Shown: positions 22,140-33,284, counted from the first letter of the stretch. The stretch is DNA of 62,511 bases from Adiantum capillus-veneris (GCA_014529385.2 JABFUD020000341.1:1-62511), one strand, 5' to 3'. Numbers and translations: made by a program. Notes: a model not told the origin generated them from the letters alone.

Positions 22140-22612
22140 AGAGATTGATTTTACGGAACCCATGGAAGAACCAAGACCAGCATACATAGCCACATATCTT
22201 ACTGAGGAAGAGGACCAACTATTGATATCTACCCTCAAACAATATAAAGATGTTTTTGAGTGGTCGTACAAAGATCTAAAAGGGGTAGATCCTAGTATTT
22301 TCCATTACACGATTTTCCTAAAAAGTGATGCTAAACCGCGCTGACAATGTCCATACATTTACAATGAAACCTTTATGAAGAACAAACAAGTAAACACTGC
22401 CACAATCAGAGATAGCTATCCCTTAAACATCATTGATCATGTGATTCAAAGTGTTGTTGAAAAGGAAACCTACAACTTTCTAGATGGTTTTTGAGGCTAT
22501 AACCAACTCACGAACAAGTTGGAGGATCAACAGACAACTACCTTTGCTACAATATAGGGCATATTTTCATATCAGGTAATGTCATTTTATGGAGAGCTAC
22601 CATAGCCCAAGC
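22140..22612 (+). pseudogene. Ty3/gypsy reverse-transcriptase N-terminal fragment
   Basis: The plus frame from 22162 reads LISTLKQYKDVFEWSYKDLKG, the typical segment ahead of plant gypsy reverse transcriptase, then a stop at 22342 and, in the same frame, YPLNIIDHVIQ...NFLDGF*GYNQ, the start of the RT palm (the first catalytic Asp lies in FLDGF). The fragment ends before YxDD. It is probably a piece of the same decayed element as the LTR-like repeats at 18.4-20.0 kb, separated by the kinase-like insert; that link is inference. Confidence 0.7.
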
Positions 22613-22663
22613 AAGCGTGAGCGAGCCTACCGGAACCCGAGCGAATATCTATGATGCTAGTGT

Positions 22664-23345
22664 TGTCAATGCATATGGCCTAACAAGAAAACTATGCAAA
22701 ACATAATACAAGTTTATAAAAAAACTGGATAGGTCTTCCTTCATACATGGATCAATATTTCAAAACAAACCAATAGCCATTCAAGGCACCTCACATGAGG
22801 ATTTGAAATTCTAACCAAATTGTCCCAAAGAGTGAATACTTCTCATTGAGGACTCAAACCATTAGAACATCAACTTAAAAGCTTCTATCAAAACATGACG
22901 AGAACCATATGAAAATAACAATTTAATTCTAACATCCATGCTACAAATTTCTCAATTCTTATGATTAGTCACATGCATTGTCAATGTAGACTTTCTGTCG
23001 CCAACGCATTGTCAATGCTTATGTCCTAACAAGAAAACAAAGCAAAATAGAATACTAGTTTTTGAAAAAGAATTGAACAGAGCTTTCTTTGTACATGGAT
23101 CAATATTTCAAAACAAACCCATTATCCCTTTAAGGAACCTGACATGAGGATTTGAAATTCAAACCAAATTGTTCCAAAGAGTTAATACTTATCATCCATG
23201 ACTCAAAGCATTAGAACATTAACTCAAAAGTTTCTATAAAACATGACAAGAACCATATGAAAACGACAAAACATGAATTTCAATAGTAATATCCAATGCT
23301 ACATATCCCTCAATTCTCACACTCATCGTCAATGTAGACATTCCC
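22664..23345. repeat. Two tandem repeats, period 346 bp
   Basis: Copy starts are at 22664 and 23010 (TGTCAATGC.TATG.CCTAACAAGAAAAC). Both contain ACATGGATCAATATTTCAAA and 'ATGAGGATTTGAAATTC'. No coding potential. Confidence 0.85.
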
Positions 23346-24050
23346 CCTCCGAGGCGTCTCACAGATTTTAGAATCGTATCGCATGTCTGCCACCATGGTC
23401 CGAGCCATCTCCTCTGCATAGACCGGCATGGAACTTCCAACCAACAAGAAAATGCATCAAGGCAAAATACTAAACAAGACATAGAAGCAATATTGATGAT
23501 CTATAAATACCAAATTTGACATCAAAAGGATAACAAAAAGCATAATCAATGTCAATGTCATAGCAAGGGGTGGGCCTCACTAGTCATCAAAGAGATTGAC
23601 ACCTGATGGAAATGTCACCCTCATCATCAATACCTACGGAGGTGGAGGGATCCTCTCAGCTCCGCTTTCTATGACAGAGTAATGGTAGCACATATCCTGA
23701 AATCCATGGCTCAACAATGTCGACCGCAACACATGTCCATCTTGATCCCACATAAGCTGCCAGTTCAGGAGCTGCAAGCTACAAGAAAATACCTCCACGC
23801 CGACAATGGAGCTTCACAAAGCATGCAACAAAAGAATGGCTCCGCTGCAATCCACCTTGCAATGGCTTGCCTGATGATGATCTGGCTTGACAGAGCTCCG
23901 GCACATGATGCATCATAAAAGAATCTGATGACTGCATGCCAAGGTGATAAAATAGGACAGTTCTCTTTGCCGAGCGTGGTGGACACATACCTACTCAATA
24001 AACCATAAATAGCATAGAGCACCTATCTTGGTGATGTTTGAAATATGGCT
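23346..24050. other. Spacer, no supported gene
   Basis: Short overlapping ORFs occur on both strands (23682-23918 plus; 23765-24022 minus), but none shows a recognisable domain. It may be the 5' part of the LTR ending at 24512. Confidence 0.4.
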
Positions 24051-24512
24051 ATTAGAAAAAATATTGTGTCAAAAACTAATTAAGGAATTACTTGTAAATG
24101 CTACACAGTGTGGTAGTAACTAGGGGAAAAAAGATGCGGGTATATGTGGGGTGGAAAGCGAGGATTGTTCTAAAACCAATCGTCAGATGGATGGACCTAA
24201 TAAGTCGAGTGCTTTCCACAAGCACGGATTCATCAGACAAAGTTAGCTAACATAGAATTAAGTCCCAACCTTAGGGAATTATCTGACGGCTGTGCCTCAC
24301 ACTCGATGAGGAAAAAAGCATCACTCTATGAACCAAGGGTTCTAGCTATTGCAATTTCGGAATGGATAAGAAACCCCTCTAGGGTGACCATGCTAAAAGA
24401 TATGTAGAGTTAGGGCAGCTCACTTGATCCTTCCTCCGCTTTCCATTGTAGAGTTGGAACAAATGTGTTGATCTCTCCCAGTCATCGATCTTAGACGATC
24501 CGGGACGTTACA
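24051..24512 (+). repeat. 3' part of a gypsy 5' LTR (5' boundary not found)
   Basis: The LTR ends ...GATCCGGGACGTTACA at 24512, immediately followed by a primer-binding site. It is a diverged relative of the duplicated units at 18.4-20.0 kb (shared GGACCTAATAAGTCG-type and GACGGCTGTGCCTCACAC-type segments). The upstream start is not resolvable because I see no second LTR of this element in the window. Confidence 0.6.
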
Positions 24513-24527
24513 GGTAGTATCAGAGAC
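24513..24527 (+). promoter_or_regulatory. Primer-binding site, tRNA-iMet type (degenerate)
   Basis: GGTAGTATCAGAGACTAAG matches the canonical TGGTATCAGAGC with two or three differences and abuts the LTR end. Reverse transcription of plant LTR elements is primed here by initiator tRNA-Met. Confidence 0.65.
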
Positions 24528-24644
24528 TAAGTTAAACCTAGGTTTAGGATGGGAATGCAGGTAGAAAGGCGTTATTTTAATATTCACTATTGTCTGGTAT
24601 TGTTTTCTAGATTATTCTATTGGATTGAATCATATTCTTACGTG

Positions 24645-24675
<31 letters not shown>

Positions 24676-25560
24676 CGTTAGAGGATCAACATGAGGCATA
24701 TATGTGATTTCAAGCATTGAACATCATGTATCCGACTACATGTTGATCAAACGACTATGAATTTTGGGCAACAATCATGGGGATTCTAGAAGTATTGACC
24801 ACTCCGCATTTTACCAGGGTCCAGCGAGGATGGTAAAGAACCTGGTGGATTCGTGGAGACACTTTCACCATTAGGGTTGAAAGCTTACACAATTTGAGGA
24901 ATGATCTTTGCCACCTCAAATGGTGTGAAGAATTGAACCTGGTCCATTACTATATCTTTTGGAGAACCAACTTCAGGACAATGATCCTAGACGAAAGCGT
25001 TAAACTCAACCAGTGGGTCTATGACAAGGTCATTGTAGCCGTTCCCGAAGATAAAGTGGTTGTTATGCCAGGAGACATAGCCACTTCTCTAGCAAGGGAT
25101 GGACGATTAACTTCTCGCCACTTATCGATTCCTACGGCCTGCTAAAAACCCCTCGCATTTCTATCTAAAGAGTGCACAAGTACATCATGGCTATGATTAT
25201 ACGAGAAAAAGTTAGACTTAGTATCCTACTTTTGTAATAAGGTCATGGACCTCATTGCTGTAAAGGATTCTTACATAAATAAAAGACATTGATTTTCTCA
25301 TGAATTGTCTCTTGAGTTGGGATGAATGGTTTATTGTGGTCTTATTGCGATTTGGTGACCCCTGTATGTTTAAGGAAGTTGTCGGTGCGACTAATGCTGC
25401 AGATAGAAAGCCTATCGATGCATATGAAATGATGAATCAAGCTCTAGAAAAAATTTACTGTCACTGATGGTCAATTTTGAGAAGTGACTAATGGATAACC
25501 TTGTTGAAGATATACTTAACTTCTATCTTGTGTAATAAAAACCATGGACAAATGGAAGCC
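24528..25560. other. 5' leader and unassigned sequence of the gypsy element
   Basis: Contains a (TA)n tract (about 24643-24670) and one small plus ORF (24894-25145) without a recognisable domain. No gene is supported. The gag-coding part begins further downstream. Confidence 0.4.
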
Positions 25561-26318
25561 CAAGCAACTCTCTACACAGAAGGACATGAGAAGAAGTTGC
25601 TCCTAAAGCAGATGTAGCCCCCTTCTTTCAAGGGTGAAGGGACTAATGTTGAAAACTATATTGAGGCATGGATAGAATTTATGGCTGACTACTTTACTAT
25701 TGCTAAGACGGCACAAGCCAATCGATCCATCCTGGGATGACTACTTTACTATTGCTAAGACCACACAAGACAATCGATCCATGTTGGGAATGTTTTGGTT
25801 GATTGGAGAAGGAAAGTTATGGTGGAAACAGTACTGCCGTGACAAGGGTGTTGCGAAAGATTCCCATTCTTGGGATGAAATAAAACGGGCAGTCAGAGGA
25901 AGATATTTGCCCCCTTCTCATCAATCTTTGAAGATGAACAAGTTGACCTTGGAAGAATATTTCTCCAAGATTGTTATATTGAGGAGGTATAGACCGGTTT
26001 TGACAAACGAGCAACAAGTGGCTTGATTCTTCCAAGGGTTAAATGCACCTTTGGATGCTCAGATTGAAGCCATGCAGCCCACATCATTGTAGGATTCACT
26101 GTTACGTGCTAAGCCTTTGGCCAAGAAGCGGAGATTTCAGCCAACCAATTCTAGTGGGACCCAGAGAAGAATTAATCTAGCTAGATTCCAAGGGAGAAGA
26201 CTCCAAGGTTATGCAGCACTTGCAATAACCCAAGGACAAAGAGAGATCCACTGTTTTGAGTGAAATGAACTAGGGCATTACAGGCAACAGTGTCCTTGCA
26301 TGGCATTTAAGGCAGCAT
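25561..26318 (+). pseudogene. Ty3/gypsy gag fragment with broken zinc knuckle
   Basis: The frame starting at 25618 reads PPSFKGEGTNVENYIEAWIEF, the typical start of a plant gypsy capsid domain. A 52-bp tandem duplication (25687-25738 repeated at 25739-25790) shifts the frame, and the next ORF (to 26026) continues with WLIGEGKLWWKQYCRDKG and SHSWDEIKRAVRGRYLPPSH. Reading on through stops at 26024 and about 26089 gives an Arg-rich stretch and a CCHC zinc knuckle, CFE-stop-NELGHYRQQC, in which the second Cys codon is TGA. The gag is cut at 26318 by the copia insertion and resumes at 31545. Confidence 0.8.
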
Positions 26319-26639
26319 TGTAAAGAAAGAGGATGCAAGAGAGCTACACAAGACAAGCACGAAGCACACAGAGATGGAAAGCTTCTTCTTCTTCTCACAG
26401 AAAAGAGAGTACAAAATGACTAAGTGCTAAAACTGAAAAGTAGCACATATGTAAATGCGGTCACTAAGTGTGAACTCGCTAGAAGCGTACTAGGCTGGCA
26501 CTATAAGTGTAGTCCAGCTGTAGAATCACTAGCAGAGATCCTCCGTGTCGGTCACCTAACGCGCCAGTGAGTAAATGTCGTAAGCGGCGAAGACCCGTAG
26601 TGGATGCCAGCTCAAGATGTAGAGCTTGACATCTCAACA
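26319..26639 (-). repeat. Copia 3' LTR (left copy, 321 bp)
   Basis: Plus-strand TGTAAAGAAAGAGG...CATCTCAACA. Identical in length to the right copy. In element orientation it follows the polypurine tract. Confidence 0.95.
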
Positions 26640-26651
26640 CTCCCCCTCGAG
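26640..26651 (-). promoter_or_regulatory. Copia polypurine tract
   Basis: Minus-strand CTCGAGGGGGAG abuts the start of the 3' LTR (TGTTGAGATG). It overlaps the end of the pol reading frame, as in many copia elements. Confidence 0.85.
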
Positions 26652-29600
26652 TTCTGCATGTCGCAGAGTCCAAGCATAGTCCGGAAACGTCGAATCTTCT
26701 CAGCTCCGAGGGCCTTGGTAAAGATATCTGCTATCTGCTCCTCTGTGCTGACGTAGACCAAGTCGATGTCGCCCGCCAACACTCGCTCTCGAACCTAGTG
26801 GTAATGGAACTCTATGTGCTTGGTCTTGGCATGGAACACTGGGTTCCTAGCCAACTGCATGTTGCTGAGGTTGTCACAATGGATGACAATCTACTGGTCC
26901 ACCTGCACTCCCAAGTCCTCAAGTAATGTGCGTAGCCAAGCTACCTCGCATGCCGCAACTGCTGCACCTTTGTACTCGGCCTCTGTGCACGATAAAGCAA
27001 CCGTAGGCTGCTTTTTGCTGCTCCAAGTAACAGCAGCACTCCCAAAAGAGAACATGAAGCCACTCGTAGATCTCCTATCAACAATGCTACCTGTCCAATC
27101 TGCATTTGTATACCCATACAATTCTAATGGCACATCTGCTGCATAGAACAATGCGTAGTCAAGAGTCCCTTGTATATACCGAAGTGTGCGTCATACTCCA
27201 TCCAAATGTGGCTTCCTCGGAAGCTGCATGAACTGACTCTCCAAGCCTACTGTGTAGCTCAAGTCTGGCCTCGTGATAGTCAAGTAGATTAGACTACCCA
27301 CAATCTTCCTGTAGATCTTGACATCCTCAACAACATCACCCTTCTCTGCACTCAGCTTTGCATTCACATCCAAGGGAATAGAAATTGGCTTACAATCAGC
27401 CATACCATACTTTGACAACATGTCCAAAGTATATTGTCTCTGTGACAGCCATACACCCTCTGGAGTCCTGATCACCTCAATGCCAAGAAAGTAGCGCAAC
27501 TCGCCCAAATCTTTCATTTCAAAATCCTGTTTGAGAAGACCCTTCACATGGTCAATCTCCATAGCATTGTCGCCCACAATAATAAGGTCATCTACATATA
27601 TGGTAATGACCACAATCCCCACATCACTCTCACGTACATAGAGTGAATGATCAGCATGAGCTCTCCTAAACCCAATACTGACAAGATACTTGGAAATCCT
27701 GTCATACCATGCTCTAGAGCCCTGCTTCAAACCATACAAAGCTTTGAGAAGCCTGCATACATAATCTGGGTAACCTGGATCGACATAACCAGGTGGCTGA
27801 TCCATATACACTTCCTCTTGCAGCTCACCATTCAAGAAGGCATTCTTTACATCCATTTGATGCATAATCCATCCTCTAGATGCAGCCACTGCTATGACAG
27901 CTCTCACAGTCGTCATCTTTGCCACTGGAGCAAAGGTCTCCTCATAGTCTATGCCATACGTCTGTGCATAACCCTTTGCGACCAGCCTTGCCTTGTGACG
28001 CTCAATGTTACCATCAGCCTTATGATTGGTTTTATACACCCATTTACAGCCAATAGCTTTCTTGCCACTTGGCAATGGCAGCAACTCCCATGTGTCGTTT
28101 GCTTCCAATGCAGCCATCTCTTCATTCATTGCATCATCCCAATGCACATTTCCAACTGCATCCTCAAAACATGTGGGATCCACATCCTGTATCACCTTAG
28201 CCATGTAGGCTTGGTGATGCGCTAGATACCCATCATAAGTCAATTTTTGAACTGGATTTCTGACTCTGTTAGATCTGCGTGGTCCTGGGTCACTCCTTTG
28301 CCCTCTAGCATCTTCTTGTACTTTCCTTACACTAGGTGTCCTGACAGCCGGAATTCCAAATTCCTCATCAAGACTTTGTTCAGAACCATCTGAATCCATG
28401 TCTACATGTGAAAATCCTGATGATGCATCAGCCATAAAGGGAGGTTCATCAACCTTTTCCTTTCCTTTTCGTGATACATTCCCTGTACCTACTGGTGGAG
28501 TAACCTGCGTACGTAGTCTACCATTCCATGGCTTCTCAACAGAGCCACGAGAAGACGACTCTTGTGGTCCACTCAAAACGTGTGACTGTGGCCTCACATT
28601 TTGTACAACCACATCATCTTTTACATCAGCCCCAATAGTGCCATGTGCATTACTGTACCAGCTACTCATCTCATCAAAGACTACATCTCTGCTCACTCGT
28701 AATTCTCGTGTAGTAGGATTGTAGCACCTGTACCCCTTTTGTTCGAGGGAATATCCCACAAGAATACATTTCTCTGCTTTAGGATCCAATTTCCTATGCA
28801 AATCATCTGGTACATGCACGTAAGCTATGCAGCCAAACACTTTCAAGTGTGCCAAATCAGGCTTTGTACCTATAAACTTTTCCTTAGGTGTTACATCATG
28901 CACCGCAGCTGTAGGTGTCCTGTTCATAATGTACACAGTTGTATTTATAGCTTCAGCCCAGAAATGATGAGGCATGTTCTTCTCATTCATCAATGCACGT
29001 GCAACCTCTGCAATGTGCCTGTTTTTCCTTTCTGCGACCCCATTCTGCTGTGGAGTATATCTGCATGTAAACTGCCTGCGTATACCATGCATTCGCAGAA
29101 AAGCTGAAAAATCATTGGAGAAGTACTCTCCCCCTCCATCTGAACTCAATGTCTTGATTTGCATATCTGTCTCCTTCTCAATCATGACTTTGAAGTCTTG
29201 AAAGTGACCAAACACTTCACTTTTGTTACGCATGAAGTAGAACCATACTTTCCTTGTATGGTCATCAATGAAAGAGACATAATACTTGCAACCATGTATA
29301 CTTGCAATATCGGTTGGACCCCAAACATCTGTGTGCACCACCTCAAGTGGCTTTTTACATACATTGCGCTCATGTGTAAATGAGCCCTTTGACTGTTTTC
29401 CAAACTGGCATGCTGCACACACTTTATGCATACCATCCACCTTGAATTTGGGCAAACCTTTTACAATCTGTTTTGATTGCATGCTGCGCAATCTCTGCTC
29501 ATTGACATGGCCAATGCATTTGTGCCAAATGTCAACATGAGCCACAACACGTGTGCCCTGTGCAAATAATGCAGCTTTTACCTCAGGCATGTCTACATTC

Positions 29601-30007
29601 AGCGTAAACATTCTGTCCACACATTTTCCCTCTGTGATCAGCTTACAGCCATTCTGGAAATCTTCTACATAACAGCCATTTGGATTGAAGCGAACCTGCA
29701 AACCCTGCTCAACCATTTGTCCAACAGAAACAAGATTCTTTGTAATGTTTGGGACATGAAGTACATCTGCTAAGTACTTTGATTTCCCACTCTTCGTATT
29801 TAGAGGTATGTCCCCTACATGAGCAATGGGGTGAGCTGTGTCATCTCCTGTCTGCACATAGCCTGACACATCTGGTTTGCGCATATCTCTAAACCACTCT
29901 CCACGAGACATCATGTGATTAGAGGCACCTGAATCCACATACCAAACATCATCTTGGGTGGAATTCTCTGTAGTCATTGTATTCATTACATGCTGCATAA
30001 CAAACAT
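26640..30007 (-). pseudogene. Copia pol polyprotein: protease, integrase, reverse transcriptase, RNase H (three in-frame stops)
   Basis: Open for 938 residues from 30007. Order: aspartic protease DSGAS (25-29); HHCC zinc motif H162, H167, C197, C200; integrase core HTDVW (D227), SSDGGGEY (D290), QQNGVAERKNR (E326); copia-type linker; reverse transcriptase with MDVKNAFLNGE (D719) and YVDD (804-807); FLGIEV. TGA at 27193-27191 then interrupts the start of RNase H; the same frame continues with NADWTGS...RRSTSG...CTEAEY and further TAGs at 26893-26891 and 26797-26795 before reading toward the polypurine tract. The three changes include C-to-T-type events (CGA to TGA, CAG to TAG), as expected for methylated transposon DNA. 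Domain content and order are otherwise complete. Confidence 0.93.
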
Positions 30008-30960
30008 GCGCTTGTTTTGCTGTCATCTACATCTCTGCTAGTAGATGCATAGTTTCCATGTTCTCTCTTTCCACTTGCTTTTCCCTTTGGACAGTCACGT
30101 GACATGTGACCTCTTTCACCACAAGTCCACCATTCTCTGCTATCTGTAGTATGTTGCTGCCTGCTTGATCCTGCACCACGACCTCTTTGACTCCCCCTGC
30201 CTTGAGACTGGTTTCCCCTGCCACCTATATTGTTTTGATTTGATTGACCTTCTTGAAATTGGCCCCTGCAACCCCTTGGGCCTCGACCACAACCTCTACC
30301 TCTACCTCTGTTGGAGTTAGAATAGAAGGCCTGTTCAGAATTATTTCTGCCATGATAAGAAGATGTGTCAAGGTTCTTCTCCTCAAGAATAAGCATAGAA
30401 ATCAAATCTTGGAACACGGGGATGTCGTCTCTTGTATTCATGGAAGACCTGAAATGTACATACTCATCTCCTAGACCATCCAAGCATGCATGGACAATGT
30501 CATCGTCTTCCACTGAGACTTTAATAGATCCAAGAGCCTCGATGATACTCTTGATCTTCAAAGCATAATCATTGATGGAGAGGTTGTTCCTCTTAACCTG
30601 ATTTAGCTCCAACTTTAGTTGAAGCTTCCTGGCCTTGGTGTTTACCTCGAACACTCTGCCTAAGTTTTTCCATGCAATGGCGGGGGTTTCAGCATCCTGT
30701 AGATAGCCCATCATGCCATCTGTGATGCTCATAGAAAGCAAATACATCACTTTGCTCTGGCCTTGTTGCCAGTCCCTCAAAGCTTTCCTTTGTTCTGCTG
30801 TAGCATTTGCCTCGGGAATCTCTGGTTCCTTTTCATTGTCTCCTTCTACATAGTCCCAATAACCTTTTCCTTTTAGGAAATTAGTTATTTTGAACTTCCA
30901 TGCAGGGTAGTTATTTTTCTCAAGCTTCTCAGTAACAATATGACTGAAACCTTCAGACAT
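29986..30960 (-). CDS. Copia gag (capsid/nucleocapsid), 324 aa
   Basis: Starts MSEGFSHIVTEKLEKNNYPAW, the usual plant copia gag opening, with a UBN2-type capsid domain (NINDYA/LKIKSIIEAL, DDIVHACLDGLGDEY), a Gly/Arg-rich RNA-binding tract (about 219-265) and a zinc knuckle at 277-290. In the knuckle the first Cys is replaced by Trp (W277; C280, H285, C290 are kept), from TGT/TGC to TGG. The ORF ends 22 nt inside pol and is in a different frame (pol is -1 relative to gag), so expression of pol would need a frameshift, or one base has been lost or gained. No other lesion in gag. Confidence 0.92.
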   Translation of the reverse strand: MSEGFSHIVTEKLEKNNYPAWKFKITNFLKGKGYWDYVEGDNEKEPEIPEANATAEQRKALRDWQQGQSKVMYLLSMSITDGMMGYLQDAETPAIAWKNLGRVFEVNTKARKLQLKLELNQVKRNNLSINDYALKIKSIIEALGSIKVSVEDDDIVHACLDGLGDEYVHFRSSMNTRDDIPVFQDLISMLILEEKNLDTSSYHGRNNSEQAFYSNSNRGRGRGCGRGPRGCRGQFQEGQSNQNNIGGRGNQSQGRGSQRGRGAGSSRQQHTTDSREWWTCGERGHMSRDCPKGKASGKREHGNYASTSRDVDDSKTSACLLCSM

Positions 30961-31200
30961 CTTGAAGCACTAAGACAAAATAGCTGCAATCTGCAAAAAC
31001 CTGCAAATCTGCTAAACCTGCTATCGTGGTACCTGTAACGCTTTCTACACTCAATGAGTGTCCACAATCAAGCGTACATACAACCACTGTACTTGTACAG
31101 TAAATCTCTGTGTACTGCACTTTGGAGACCTTTTCAGAAACTTGTACGAAGGGATTGCGAACGAAGGGATTCTGATGCTCTTGCTCTCTTAGCCTCTCTT

Positions 31201-31223
31201 GCCTGCACCACGCTCTGATACCA
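31201..31223 (-). promoter_or_regulatory. Copia primer-binding site (tRNA-iMet)
   Basis: On the minus strand TGGTATCAGAGCGTGG follows the 5' LTR end directly (..CTTTACA|TGGTATC). The first 12 bases match the plant initiator tRNA-Met 3' end complement exactly. Confidence 0.92.
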
Positions 31224-31544
31224 TGTAAAGAAAGAGGATTCAAGAGAGCTACACAAGACAAGCACGAAGCACACAGAGATGGAAAGCTTCTTCTCCTTCT
31301 CACAGAAAAGAGAGTACAAAATGACTAAGTGCTAAAACTGAAAAGTAGCACATATGTACATGTGGTCACTAAGTGTGAACTCGCTAGAAGCGTACTAGGC
31401 CGGCACTATAAGTGTAGTCCAGCTGTAGAATCCCTGGCAGAGATCCTCTGTGTCGGTCACCTAATGCGCCAGTGAGTAAATGTCGTAAGCGGCCAATACC
31501 CGTAGTGGATGCCAGCTCAAGATGTAGAGCTCGACATCTCAACA
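31224..31544 (-). repeat. Copia 5' LTR (right copy, 321 bp)
   Basis: In element orientation TGTTGAGATG...CTTTACA. About 12 substitutions and no indels against the 26319 copy. Confidence 0.95.
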
Positions 31545-32815
31545 AGCAGCTGAAGATAGGCCTAGTGGGAATCATCAAAGAGGAAGAACTGGAGGATGTG
31601 CATACGGACGTGGAAGAGGCCGTGGTCAAATTGCCAGAGCTTATGGCACAGGAAGACCTGTTCAAGGGCATGCTCATGTGGTAAGAATAGAGCCCATATT
31701 GGAGGAATAAATGGAAAGAGCGACCCTCCATGTTGTTATTGACAATCCCCAGGTTCAGGAACAGTTTACATTGCATTATCTATTGGGCCAAAGATTTACC
31801 TTAGTGACTGATCACAAAAGCTTGAAGTGGATTTTTACTCAACCTCTACTCAATGTGTGGCAATGATTGTGGGTTGAATTACTTCAAGAGTTTGACTTTC
31901 CAATTGTCTATAGACTAGGCAAGGAGAATTGTGTAGCGGATTCCTTGAGCGACAAAGCCTTTGTAAGCTTAATCTCAATGCCTAGTAACCTAGTTTTGCT
32001 CAAGGTAAGAGAAGTTGTGCAAATGGACCCAGATTATTTGAAGTAGCTTGCTATCGTGAAGGATAAAACATCTCAAAATGAATCATCTCTACAAAATTAT
32101 GATATCAAAGATGGATGCTTATATTACCGACATAGATTATGTGTGTCGAGGAACACAATCTTGCAAAAAATTAACCTTTATGAAGATAATGATAGCCCAA
32201 CATCAGGACATCTGGGCTATGCCAAAACTCTCAATGCAGTAAGAAAGAGCTTCTATTGGCAAGGAATGAAGGGTGACATGTTACGTTATGTTTGTTAGTG
32301 CCTAATCTACCAAAGAGTTAAAGTTGAAAGGGTAAAGCTCCCAAGGAAACTTCAACCCCTGGATATACCTCAAATGAAGTGGGAGTGTATCAGCATGGAC
32401 TTTATATCCGGCTTATTATCCAAAGTTCAAGGAGGATATGATTCCGTAATGGTAGTCGTGGATATGCTGACTAAAGTTGCCCACATCATCTGATAAAGAC
32501 TACGCCTCAAATGTAGCCCAACTCTTTGTCAAGGAGATTTTTCAACTTCATGGACTTCCAAAGTGAATAGAGAGCGAGTGAGATACTAAGTTCACTTCCA
32601 AATTTTGGACTTCACTGTTTGGTACCCAGCTGGATTTTAGTATAGTCTATCATCCTCAGACCGATGGCCAAACCGAACATGTGAATCAAGTTATTGAAGA
32701 CATCCTAAGAGCATATTATGGAAGAGAACCTAATAAGTGGACCCTGAAGGAGATGCCACTTGTGAAGATGAAAGAAATCTCTTGAAGGATTTTCTTGACC
32801 TTCTTCCAAAATGAG
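31545..32815 (+). pseudogene. Continuation of the split gypsy element: gag tail fused to RNase H and integrase remnants
   Basis: 31545-31708 is the rest of gag (Gly/Arg-rich tail, ending at TAA). From 31711 MERATLHVVIDNP looks like the protease-region start but runs directly into RNase H sequence (RFTLVTDHKSLKWIF, then DFPIVYRLGKENCVADSLS), so most of protease and all reverse transcriptase are deleted. Next come the integrase zinc finger (SGHLGYAKTL...YVC-stop-CLIYQ) and the DDE core: SMDFISG (about 32395), a mutated second Asp segment with stops near 32570, and YHPQTDGQTEHVNQ (about 32651-32692). The end, EGDATCEDERNLLKDF (about 32744), resembles a chromodomain tail. Multiple stops and frameshifts. 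Confidence 0.82.
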
Positions 32816-32827
32816 GACATTTTGATT

Positions 32828-32867
32828 TCTTACTAGTATGTGACCCGCGCGTTGTCGCGGCTAGAAA
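32828..32867. mobile_element. Candidate Helitron terminus (hairpin CCGCG...CGCGG)
   Basis: TCTTACTAGTATGTGACC leads into a GC-rich hairpin CCGCGCGTTGTCGCGG, followed by CTAG. Plant Helitron ends often show a TC start, a tACCCGCGCG-type hairpin and CTAG/CTRR nearby. There is no Rep/helicase ORF and I found no partner end, so this is a suggestion only. Confidence 0.35.
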
Positions 32868-32989
32868 ATGCATGTCTTTTATTCTTACAATTGCAAAGGT
32901 GGAAGATTATATAGATTCTATTTTTCTACATGTATACACTCTTTTGCGTTTGAAAAAAATGTTTCCCAAAATCTCTCTATGGATTCTCA

Positions 32990-33109
32990 AAAAAATTTAA
33001 ACATGGAAGAGAAAAGCAAATATTCCTTTAATGCCAACCTTGGTAGCTTCTCACATGTTACGTAGGATTTTCTAGCCCTTATACAATGGATCTATGAGTG
33101 CTTTATAGC

Positions 33110-33146
<37 letters not shown>

Positions 33147-33284
33147 ATTAATACTTATATTCTCCTCCTCCTCCTCCTTCCCTCCGTTTAATTGGTGAGT
33201 TCTATAGTTGCTTTCCTCCTCCCCCTCCTCCTTTCCTCTATTTAATTGGATAGTTCTCTAGGTTGCTTGTAGTTGTTTAATTTT

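Larger units (their letters stand above)
26319..31544 (-). mobile_element. Complete Ty1/copia LTR retrotransposon inserted in a gypsy gag
   Basis: 5226 bp, transcribed on the minus strand. Both 321-bp LTRs (TG...CA on the plus strand), a canonical primer-binding site, gag, pol and polypurine tract are present. The flanks are AGCAT (26314-26318) and AGCAG (31545-31549), an imperfect 5-bp target duplication. The interrupted gypsy gag reads on in frame across the element (KAA before, AAEDRP after), which fixes the insertion point. LTRs differ at about 12 of 321 positions (about 3.7%). Pol carries three in-frame stops, so the element is no longer autonomous as sequenced. Confidence 0.95.

Noticed and set aside
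27647-29540. Plus-strand ORFs across the copia element
   Set aside because: They are antisense shadows of the well-supported gag-pol reading on the minus strand.
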